Positions 8,925 to 16,775 of a DNA stretch of 39,081 nt are shown here, in pieces (the stretch's first letter is position 1; the number at the start of each line of letters is the position of its first letter). The translations under genes and the position numbers were made by a program. The stretch is taken from the NCBI GenBank assembly GCA_017958525.1, contig JAGDCN010000053.1, positions 1 to 39,081 on the forward strand. The letters are read 5' to 3'. The notes below the pieces were generated by a model. It searched no databases. It was given only the letters and a program-made list of their open reading frames with translations, and was not told where the DNA came from. This DNA is from Bacteroidales bacterium (GTDB taxonomy: Bacteria > Bacteroidota > Bacteroidia > Bacteroidales > P3).

Positions 8925-9951
8925 TGCTAAGTATAAGATTAGTAGCTGAGTCAATTATGTTGTCGTGATGTAGTGCGACGGCGGCAGGATCAAGCAATAC
9001 AACTTGGTCGGGCGGAACGCCATTTTCATAGTTGATGCCGTCTATGGCCAATGTGCGAGTGACACCGAAGCGATAGTTCCATCCATTTGGCAATGCACCA
9101 CCGGCGGGAACCGCAAGCCCGCCAGCCGTGGTGTCGCCCATTACAGTTACATTGTTGTAAGTTTTTAGGCATAATGCAAAATTTGATGCCGCGCTGTAGC
9201 AACCGCGATCGGTAAGCAGTACTAGTGGTTTGTCGATAGGGTGGATGTCGCTGCTTTCCGGGGCATATACAGCTTGGGGTTCGCTGAAAGCGCTGTGTGC
9301 AGGTCCATTCTTTATTTGTGTGTAATATAGCAACTGCCCCTCTGATGGTAACATCTGCATAATGTTCCATTCGTTTTGGATTTCTCCGCCACCGTTTTGG
9401 CGAATGTCTAGGACAATACCTTTTACGTTGGGGAAACGCTTGAGGATGATTTTGATAGCTTCTGGAGATGCACTGTTGCTGAAGGAACTGTATCGGATGT
9501 ATAACACCTGTCCTTCGGCGATGCTGTTATAAGCAAAACCAGCGGTTGTATGGTGGTCGGCACGCAGATAGGTGATGGCCACAGTGTTGATGTCAAAATT
9601 TTTGGTACCGTATCGCTGTAGAAAGATTGCTTCGCTGCTCGAAACGTCATTGTTGCCCCACAAATCTACGTGGCCATCGTTGAGGCTGTTAAGCATTTTG
9701 TGCAGAACGGTGAATAGACTGTCGTTGTCCATCTCATCATAGACTTGCGGACGCAGACTGTCATACATTGCCTGCCAATTGACATTCTTGACATCGAATA
9801 GCGAATATCGTTCATCAACTTGCCTCCACAAATAGTCGAATGTCGAGGTCGGTGACGGGTCTGAATCTGCTGGCATAAACAGTTTTTCACAACTAGTCGA
9901 AAGTAGTGTCAAAATGCTGATTGTTATTATTTTGATATTTCTGTCAAGCAT
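8911..9951 (-). CDS. S41-family protease lipoprotein
   Basis: A 346-residue tail-specific-protease-like enzyme exported as a lipoprotein: hydrophobic N-terminus with lipobox LSTSC (Cys21). An N-terminal helical S41 region (FDYLWRQVDERYSLFD and LNDGHVDL) precedes the protease core. The core carries GIVLDIRQNGGGE and the nucleophile loop GCYSAASNF with the likely catalytic Ser253, then GDTTAGG. No clear PDZ domain is seen between them. The gene overlaps the barrel gene upstream by 25 bases and the PPDK-like gene downstream by 14 bases, indicating translational coupling. Substrate is unknown. Confidence 0.85.
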   Translation of the reverse strand: MLDRNIKIITISILTLLSTSCEKLFMPADSDPSPTSTFDYLWRQVDERYSLFDVKNVNWQAMYDSLRPQVYDEMDNDSLFTVLHKMLNSLNDGHVDLWGNNDVSSSEAIFLQRYGTKNFDINTVAITYLRADHHTTAGFAYNSIAEGQVLYIRYSSFSNSASPEAIKIILKRFPNVKGIVLDIRQNGGGEIQNEWNIMQMLPSEGQLLYYTQIKNGPAHSAFSEPQAVYAPESSDIHPIDKPLVLLTDRGCYSAASNFALCLKTYNNVTVMGDTTAGGLAVPAGGALPNGWNYRFGVTRTLAIDGINYENGVPPDQVVLLDPAAVALHHDNIIDSATNLILSNANI

Positions 9952-10928
9952 ACTCTTTTTTCTTTGAGGATGATGGTAAAATCAATTAGAAACAAGTGCT
10001 TTGCGTGGTCAAAACGCCAGACATCGTTATTTCCTGACGTGTGGTAACTCCAATAGTATGACAATGAAATGCGGCTACCTATACCTGTTCTTATGTCGAA
10101 ACCAATATCAGAATAAGCACCGGCAAACGATTTGATACGCCATTGGTATTCGTCAAACAGGGCCGATAAAACTGGCTGTGACGCTGTGTAGTTGTCAATG
10201 TAGGCATATCCCGGTCGCATAACAGCAGCGACGGGCATCAGACCAACTTCGGCGTGCAGCTGCTTGTCGAATTTCTGCCAGTCAAGATCGAAAAAAGACC
10301 CTAATAAGATATCAGTTCGCAGTAATAACTCGGGTCCTAAAAATTCACTGATTCCTGTAGCAGCATTTTCGTATGCTGGATTTATGGTAACATCAAAAAA
10401 ATTGGAGATAGTAAATCCTGCTGAAATATATGCGTATGTTTTTTTTTCATCGTTTGGCAGATTCTTTATTGTTTTGAGTTGCAATTCAGAATCATATTTT
10501 TTTTTGAAAAGAGCAGCAAAATATGTCCGCATTTTAAACCTAATGGTGTTAAATACATCGAACGAACCGAAATTCAATGCCGGAGCAACAGCATCTTCAT
10601 AAAAGCCTATAGAGGTTAAAAGGTCGATTGAGGTTGTCCAACGACGAAATCCACCGAATTCAAGTCCCAATGCTGGTTGAATTACTAGTCCATTGAAACT
10701 GACAGGTGCGGTTCCCATATCGCGATAAAGACCATATCCCAGTGCAGTACCGATGCGAAGCGAGGTTGTCCTGTAACCCGAACTGTGTTTAAGAGTAATA
10801 GTTTCAAGTTGCGATGTGTCCGACGTTTCCTGCGCAATAAGCAATGAAGGTGCGGAAAAAAATATTATCAACAACAAAATAAAAGTGTAATATTGTGGCA
10901 ATCTGAATGTTCTTTGCGCAATCATCAT
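9927..10928 (-). CDS. Predicted outer-membrane beta-barrel protein
   Basis: A 333-residue protein with a long signal peptide (hydrophobic core about residues 14-31, then LLIAQ). The rest is alternating amphipathic beta strands with aromatic ends, for example GTALGYGLYRD and RISLSYYWSYHTSG. I do not recognise a named family; by pattern it is a small outer-membrane barrel. It is the first gene of the three-gene minus-strand unit with the S41 lipoprotein and PPDK-like protein, and diverges from the coiled-coil lipoprotein gene at 11037. The double ATG at the start leaves a one-codon uncertainty. Confidence 0.65.
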   Translation of the reverse strand: MMIAQRTFRLPQYYTFILLLIIFFSAPSLLIAQETSDTSQLETITLKHSSGYRTTSLRIGTALGYGLYRDMGTAPVSFNGLVIQPALGLEFGGFRRWTTSIDLLTSIGFYEDAVAPALNFGSFDVFNTIRFKMRTYFAALFKKKYDSELQLKTIKNLPNDEKKTYAYISAGFTISNFFDVTINPAYENAATGISEFLGPELLLRTDILLGSFFDLDWQKFDKQLHAEVGLMPVAAVMRPGYAYIDNYTASQPVLSALFDEYQWRIKSFAGAYSDIGFDIRTGIGSRISLSYYWSYHTSGNNDVWRFDHAKHLFLIDFTIILKEKRVCLTEISK

Positions 10929-10968
10929 TTTTGTTGATAAAATATATTTATATTATGAAATTTAATCG

Positions 10969-10996
10969 TAATTTTGCAAAACATTTTGCAAAGATA
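10969..10996. promoter_or_regulatory. Back-to-back divergent promoters on twin TTTGCAAA palindromes
   Basis: On the plus strand TAATTTTG (10969-10976) fits the -7 consensus TAnnTTTG; on the minus strand TATCTTTG (10996-10989) does too. They would serve the coiled-coil lipoprotein (11037) and the barrel operon (10928), each with a leader of roughly 50 bases. Both -7 sites fall inside one of two ATTTTGCAAA direct repeats (10971-10980 and 10983-10992), each containing the palindrome TTTGCAAA. I see no convincing -33 box for either. Confidence 0.5.
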
Positions 10997-11036
10997 AAGA
11001 TAGTTTACAGAATAAAAAAATAAAATAGCTAACTAT

Positions 11037-12914
11037 ATGAGAATCTTTACTTCCAAGCGTGCGCTTGCAATTGTTTGTAGTCTTTTTTTAGGCTCGGTAT
11101 TATTCCAATCTTGCGGTGGTGACGTTTCCACATTGTCAAATAAAGAAATTGCTGAATTGCAGAGCCAATTGGATTCGACTATGCAACTTTATCAGCAAGT
11201 GAAACAACAAAATGCTGAATTTGATAAGCAAATGGCCTCGCGAGACAGCGCAATAAATGCTCAGGCCGAGGAAATCCAAAATTTGATAAACCAGATGGAC
11301 GGTAAAAAAGGTACCGCCAGAATTGATAAAACGCCCGCCAGTGACCAGCAGAAGGAACTGCGCGAAAAAGAATCCACAATTAGGCAGTTGCAGAAACAAC
11401 TTGACCAGCAAACCAAGCAACTCAATGCACTTAAAGCTAATACGGGCAACAGTACAGCAAAAGACAATAGTGCTGAATACAAGAACCAGATATCCAAGTT
11501 GCAAAAGCAGATTGCCGATCAGGAAAAACAGATTAGCGATTTAAAAAAGGCCAAAAACAACACTACTGCCGCCAATTGCGACCAAATGAAAAAGAACTAT
11601 GAATCGCAGATGTCTGACCTGAATGGCGAAATCAAGAACTATAAAATACAAATAGCAGAACTAAACAAGCAGATTAAATCATTAAAATCCGATGTCTCGA
11701 AAATGGAATCGGCTGCCAAAGGAAGTGGTGATGTTGAAGAAGAATTAAAAACAGTTCGTTCTGAAATGCGCCAGTTAACAGTGCAGTTGAATGATTGTCG
11801 CAAATTAAACACTCAGTATCAGAATGATGTAAAAGCGGCTAATGACAATTTGGCAAAATGTCAGTCTGACCTGGCTGCTAGCCAGGAACAGGTAAAGTCA
11901 CTTCAAGCAACACCGACTGAAGGAGGTAAATCAGACCAATTACTGCAAAAACAAATTGCTACTCTGACGCAGAAAGAAGCAGAATGCAGAACACGCAATG
12001 AAGAACTGATGAAAGCGCAGCAGTCGCTTGTTCAGGAGTGTGAAAACAGCAAGCAAGAGCTTCAGGCAACTATCAGTGATTTACGTCAACAAGTGGTGTC
12101 GATGCAGTCACGTATCGATCAATTGTCCAGCGAGAATACTGCATTAGCTCAAGCGGTCAACAACAATAACCATCAAGCCGATGAATCTGCCGCAAAGACT
12201 ATCGCCGACCTTTCTGCCCAAGTCGAATCGCAACGTAAACAGATAGAGCAACTACAGGCTGACTTGCAGAAGAAAACTAACGAGTTGGCAGCATCAAAGA
12301 GCAACACGAAACCATCTAAGGGTAGTGTCAATCAAAAACTGGCTGAGCTGCAAAATCTGTGCGACAGCTACGTTGCTGAAATAGAGCGTTTGCGTGCTGA
12401 AAACGAACAACTGAAAAATGAAAATGCCGAATTGAAAGAGAAAGTGTCGTCATCGGCTTCGCTTTTCGCCGAGAACGAACGATTGCAGCAGAAAGTCAAA
12501 TTGGCCTCTGTCCTTGTAACAACCGAACTTAAAGTTACTCCCGGAAAGAGTGTTAAAGTTGGAAACGTTGTGAAGCCTACCACCAAAGCGGCACAGACCA
12601 AGTGCATCCGTCTTGATTGTCGCCTGGTTGACAATAATGTGATTGATCCAGGTTCGATGACCATCTATGCCCGCATTTCAGATGCTGCCGACCGTGCAAT
12701 CTATAATGGAACCGCAGAAAATTTCTCATTCAATCTTAATGGGGTGACAATGCAATACACAACCAAACAGGATATTGAGTTCACAGGTTCCGGTCGTGCA
12801 TTGACAATGCTTTGGAAGAAGAGTGACAGTGTTGAGCTGAAACCCGGCCTTTATTGGGTGAAACTATATGCCAATGGTTACGAGATTGGCAAAGCATCGT
12901 TCAAACTGGATTAA
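11037..12914 (+). CDS. Coiled-coil lipoprotein of unknown function
   Basis: A 625-residue exported protein: signal peptide with lipobox LFQSC, then about 450 residues of almost unbroken heptad-rich, Gln/Lys/Glu/Asn-rich coiled coil (from near residue 35 to 485). A compact C-terminal beta-rich domain of about 130 residues follows (starting VTTELKVTPGKSV, ending GYEIGKASFKLD). The shape suggests a periplasmic spacer or tether that holds a small binding domain away from the membrane. The MurL-MurD2 fusion starts one base after its stop codon, so the two are probably translated together and it may have a cell-wall role. That link is inference from position only. Confidence 0.75.
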   Translation: MRIFTSKRALAIVCSLFLGSVLFQSCGGDVSTLSNKEIAELQSQLDSTMQLYQQVKQQNAEFDKQMASRDSAINAQAEEIQNLINQMDGKKGTARIDKTPASDQQKELREKESTIRQLQKQLDQQTKQLNALKANTGNSTAKDNSAEYKNQISKLQKQIADQEKQISDLKKAKNNTTAANCDQMKKNYESQMSDLNGEIKNYKIQIAELNKQIKSLKSDVSKMESAAKGSGDVEEELKTVRSEMRQLTVQLNDCRKLNTQYQNDVKAANDNLAKCQSDLAASQEQVKSLQATPTEGGKSDQLLQKQIATLTQKEAECRTRNEELMKAQQSLVQECENSKQELQATISDLRQQVVSMQSRIDQLSSENTALAQAVNNNNHQADESAAKTIADLSAQVESQRKQIEQLQADLQKKTNELAASKSNTKPSKGSVNQKLAELQNLCDSYVAEIERLRAENEQLKNENAELKEKVSSSASLFAENERLQQKVKLASVLVTTELKVTPGKSVKVGNVVKPTTKAAQTKCIRLDCRLVDNNVIDPGSMTIYARISDAADRAIYNGTAENFSFNLNGVTMQYTTKQDIEFTGSGRALTMLWKKSDSVELKPGLYWVKLYANGYEIGKASFKLD

Positions 12915-12915
12915 T

Positions 12916-15663
12916 ATGTCCCAACAAGAAAAATACGACTTTTTTCGTAGTATTTACCAAAAGTTTATCTACGACAGTTATCATTATGATGTGCAGTCCG
13001 ACGGTCTGCACATCTCTTTTTGTTTTCTTATTGACAATGGTGAAAAAGACGGTAATAAAATTACTTTCTGCCCAACTGCCTTTTTCCCAGCACGTCCCTT
13101 TTTGCATCCTGAACGTCTCGATAGTGCGACGCTCGATACGCTTGTTTTCAACATTGGAATGATTGAATTGATAAGCTACTGGAAATGTTATTGTCCACCA
13201 ATTGTTGAAATAAAACCGTTTCGGCTCAATGATAAACAGATTGCATTTTGGAAAAAATTGTATTTCAATGGTCTTGGCGAGTTCTTCTACACTAATGGTA
13301 TAAGTGCTACGATAGACGATTTTATGGCGGTTGTTTCAGATGAAAACCGTCCTGCGTTTGACAAATGCAACGATAATGTATTGATTGAAACTTCTATCGA
13401 CAATCATATCATTCCTATAGGTGGTGGCAAGGATTCTGTTGTAACACTTGAGATATTAGGGGGAGGGGCAACCAGTGCCGACAAATCTTTCGACAGCAGA
13501 CCGATACCGTTGATAATGAATCCGCGTGGGGCAACAACAGAATGCATTAAAAAAGCAGGTTATACACTTGATGATGTCATCGTCATCAAACGTACAATAG
13601 ATCCTCTGTTACTACAATTCAACAAGGAAGGATCCTTGAACGGGCACACCCCTTTCAGCGCGATGTTGGCTTTCTATACCATTCTGGCGTCAGCACTTAC
13701 CGGCAACCGCTGCAATATAGCCCTCTCCAATGAAAGTAGCGCCAACGAGAGCACGGTCTCCGGTACTAATGTCAATCACCAGTATTCCAAGAGTCTGGAA
13801 TTTGAAGATGATTTTCGCGGATATGTGTCGTCATTCATTGGAAGCAAGTTTAATTACTACAGTCTTTTACGCCCCCTTAGCGAACTACAGATAGCGATGC
13901 TGTTTTCACACTATACACACTATCACGATGTCTTCAAGAGTTGCAATGCTGGCAGTAAAGAAGATATATGGTGTGGGAAATGTGCGAAATGCCTTTTTGC
14001 CTATATTATCTTGTCTCCATTCATTGATCCTAAACGTCTTAACACCATTTTCGGTAAGAATATGCTCGATGATGTTTCATTGAAAACGGAGTTCAAGCAG
14101 CTTATAGGCGAAGCCGAGACTAAACCATTTGAATGTGTGGGCACTGTCAGTGAAGTGAATGATGCTCTGTCGATGGCTATCAGCAAATGGTATCCCGAAA
14201 TGGACAGTCGTCCTGCTTTGCTGAAAGACTATTTGATGCGTCCGATCACGAATGACCTACAGTGCATACAGCGGCAGAATAATGTTACGAAGAGCGATTT
14301 TGACGCGCTGTCAAAAAACATCTTTTCTCCATTGCATTTCGAAGCCAATTATGCATACAAAGAGCTGTACAACATATTTTTTGACAAAAATATACTTATT
14401 GCGGGTTACGGTCGTGAAGGACAAAGTACACACAAACTGCTGCAGCGACTGTTTCCAAGAAAGCATTTTGACATTGCGCACAATAACGATGAAATAGATG
14501 AGGCTTTGAGCGGTAAACATTATGATTTGATAATGAAATCGCCAGGTATTCCGTCTTTTTTCTTCGAAGGCAAATGCGAAATGATGACGATTTCTTCACA
14601 AACTGATGTTTTCCTGAAATGCTACAGAAATCATCCCGTCTTTGGTATTACCGGCACCAAGGGTAAAAGCACCACGGCCAGTTTGCTGCAACACGTGATG
14701 CAAACTGCCGGTTACTCTTCGGTTTTTGCTGGCAACATAGGTATCCCGCTTTTCGATATCATTGAACAGATTACGCCAAACACACCTGTTGTCGCAGAAC
14801 TGAGTTGCCATCAGCTCGAAAACATTAGCCAAGGGCCTGCCTATGGTGCCGTTCTCAACCTTTTCCCCGAACATCTTGACCACTATCACAGTTACGATGA
14901 CTACGAGAACGCCAAAATGCAGATGGCACTAAAACAAACAGAGAATCAAAGGTTTTATTATTGCGCAGACAATTACGATTTAGTGACAAAAGTGGAAGCA
15001 ATGAGATGCAATATTCCATCGCAAATCGTTTCTTACTGCATTGATGAAGCCAAGCAAGAGACGTTTTTGGTCAACGCCCAAACAGAGCTCAAGGGACTAC
15101 ATAATCTGTCCAATATTTACCTTGTATGGTTAATTGCCAAGGATTTCGGTGTTTCCCAAAAAGTATTTCTACAAGCGTTGGAATCATTCCATCCGCTTGA
15201 ACACCGTTTGGAAAAAGTATGTACCATTGACGGTGTGACTTACTACAACGATTCGATATCGACGATTCCACAAACAACAATAGCAGCATTGGAAGCGTTG
15301 AAAAATGTTGATACACTTATTCTTGGTGGTTTCAATCGTGGTATAGACTACAAGCCGTTGGCTGACTATCTGGTGAATGCTCCGTTGGGGAAAGCAGTGA
15401 GGAATTTAGTGTTGTTTGGAACGGCCGGCAAAGCCATTTATGAACAGGGTCGTGAGAACATAGAGCAAAAAGCAGGTAATATATTATGTCATTTTGACAG
15501 CGACTATTCGATGGCTGAGGCTGTGGATTTTGCAGCCAAATATACTGCAAAAGGCAAGATTTGCTTATTGTCGCCGGCAGCGTCGAGCTACGACCACTAT
15601 AAAAATTTTGAATTTCGCGGATGCGATTTCAAGGAAGAAGTACAAAAACTGAAGAATAAGTGA
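12916..15663 (+). CDS. murL-murD2: MurL-MurD2 fusion: Glu epimerase joined to Mur ligase
   Basis: A 915-residue cytosolic protein. Residues 1-460 resemble MurL, the ATP-dependent epimerase that turns UDP-MurNAc-L-Ala-L-Glu into the D-Glu form. They show a PP-loop-like GGGKDS (169-174), a GHTPFSAM segment, SNESSANEST, VNHQYSKSLEFE and CGKCAKC (353-359). Residues 490-915 are a MurD-type ligase: N-terminal GYGREG, ATP loop GITGTKGKST (577-586), GNIG, ELSCHQLE (628-635), PEHLDHY, HRLE (763) and NDSIST (778-783). Classical MurD has NDSKATN there; the changed motif fits the L-Glu-adding MurD2 group. ATG at 12916 is chosen, one base after the previous stop; an in-frame start at 12868 would lie inside that gene. 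The family call rests on remembered motifs. Confidence 0.82.
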   Translation: MSQQEKYDFFRSIYQKFIYDSYHYDVQSDGLHISFCFLIDNGEKDGNKITFCPTAFFPARPFLHPERLDSATLDTLVFNIGMIELISYWKCYCPPIVEIKPFRLNDKQIAFWKKLYFNGLGEFFYTNGISATIDDFMAVVSDENRPAFDKCNDNVLIETSIDNHIIPIGGGKDSVVTLEILGGGATSADKSFDSRPIPLIMNPRGATTECIKKAGYTLDDVIVIKRTIDPLLLQFNKEGSLNGHTPFSAMLAFYTILASALTGNRCNIALSNESSANESTVSGTNVNHQYSKSLEFEDDFRGYVSSFIGSKFNYYSLLRPLSELQIAMLFSHYTHYHDVFKSCNAGSKEDIWCGKCAKCLFAYIILSPFIDPKRLNTIFGKNMLDDVSLKTEFKQLIGEAETKPFECVGTVSEVNDALSMAISKWYPEMDSRPALLKDYLMRPITNDLQCIQRQNNVTKSDFDALSKNIFSPLHFEANYAYKELYNIFFDKNILIAGYGREGQSTHKLLQRLFPRKHFDIAHNNDEIDEALSGKHYDLIMKSPGIPSFFFEGKCEMMTISSQTDVFLKCYRNHPVFGITGTKGKSTTASLLQHVMQTAGYSSVFAGNIGIPLFDIIEQITPNTPVVAELSCHQLENISQGPAYGAVLNLFPEHLDHYHSYDDYENAKMQMALKQTENQRFYYCADNYDLVTKVEAMRCNIPSQIVSYCIDEAKQETFLVNAQTELKGLHNLSNIYLVWLIAKDFGVSQKVFLQALESFHPLEHRLEKVCTIDGVTYYNDSISTIPQTTIAALEALKNVDTLILGGFNRGIDYKPLADYLVNAPLGKAVRNLVLFGTAGKAIYEQGRENIEQKAGNILCHFDSDYSMAEAVDFAAKYTAKGKICLLSPAASSYDHYKNFEFRGCDFKEEVQKLKNK

Positions 15664-16745
15664 AGGACATAAAAGAAATAATAAATATACGTCATTTGTT
15701 GCACAACCATCCTGATGTATCGGGCAACGAATCATTTGCACACAACTTGATTGTGGACTTCATCAGCCATTTGAATCCTACCGAACTTAATACCAATGTT
15801 GGTGGATATGGCGTTGTAGCCTATTGGAAATCAAAAAAAACAGATGCGCATACTATTGCCTTCCGTGCTGACACTGATGCACTGCCATTGGGACACTGTT
15901 GCGGACACGACGGGCACACCGCAATAATGCTCCGTTTTGCGGAAATAGTTGCAAAAAACGAGTTGCTAAACAATATTGTACTCATTTTCCAGCCTGAAGA
16001 AGAAACAGGCAAAGGGGCCCAAAAAATTGTTTTAAGCGGACTGCTGCAGAAATACAATGTAAATGCAGTATTTGCTCTCCATAACCTACCTGGCTATCCA
16101 GAAGGAACCATCGTGTTGAATCAAAACACGTTTGCTGCTGCATCAATGGGTGTAATATACAGGCTCATAGGTCGTTCTACACACGCATCAACACCGGAAA
16201 AAGGGCTGAATCCCGGTCTTGCAATTGCAGCCATTATTGAGCGAATGTCTGCACTGAACAATACTGAAGGGGATTTCAGACAATTCCGCCAAACAACGCT
16301 GATATGCTGCAGAGTAGGAGATGAGGCATTCGGCACTTCAGCAGGAACGGGTGAAATAATGTTCACATTGCGAACATTCACCAATGACACAATGCTCGAT
16401 TTAGTTTCAATGGCCGACAAGATAGCCGTTGAAGAAACCGAACGCTGGCATCTGGAACTGAAGCGAGAAGTACGCGAACCGTTCCAGGCTACAGAAAATA
16501 CACCAGAACTGGTTGAAAGAGTAAGAGAAATACTTTCGCCTGGGATGAATGTCGAAACCATTAGACGACCGATGCGCTGGAGCGAGGATTTTGCCGAGTA
16601 TCTGCGCGTGTTTCCTGGAGTATTCTTCGGACTTGGCAGCGGTGAAAAACAACCCGAATTACACAATCCTGGCTACAATTTCCCCGACAGTATCATTGAA
16701 ACCGGTGCAAAGTGTTTTGATTTGATAATGCAGAAGTTATGGTAA
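15660..16745 (+). CDS. M20D-family amidohydrolase
   Basis: A 361-residue cytosolic metallo-amidohydrolase of the N-acyl-amino-acid/hippurate hydrolase group. Metal-site residues are visible: Cys81 and His83 in CGHDGHTA, the acidic QPEEETGKGA (about 111-120), and HNLPG near residue 141. The loop between RADTDAL and the CGHDGH motif is very short; the usual PI.E...Y.S...G.MHA stretch is missing. It starts with GTG inside GTGA, overlapping the stop of the MurL-MurD2 gene by four bases, so translation is coupled. Acylated amino acids or wall peptides are possible substrates, but none is shown by sequence. Confidence 0.85.
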   Translation: MKDIKEIINIRHLLHNHPDVSGNESFAHNLIVDFISHLNPTELNTNVGGYGVVAYWKSKKTDAHTIAFRADTDALPLGHCCGHDGHTAIMLRFAEIVAKNELLNNIVLIFQPEEETGKGAQKIVLSGLLQKYNVNAVFALHNLPGYPEGTIVLNQNTFAAASMGVIYRLIGRSTHASTPEKGLNPGLAIAAIIERMSALNNTEGDFRQFRQTTLICCRVGDEAFGTSAGTGEIMFTLRTFTNDTMLDLVSMADKIAVEETERWHLELKREVREPFQATENTPELVERVREILSPGMNVETIRRPMRWSEDFAEYLRVFPGVFFGLGSGEKQPELHNPGYNFPDSIIETGAKCFDLIMQKLW

Positions 16746-16775
16746 TATAATGACAAGAATATTAAACAGTATATT

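Noticed and set aside
12868..12915. Longer start for the MurL-MurD2 gene
   Set aside because: It would lie wholly in the end of the coiled-coil lipoprotein gene; the ATG at 12916, one base after that stop, gives a natural N-terminus.
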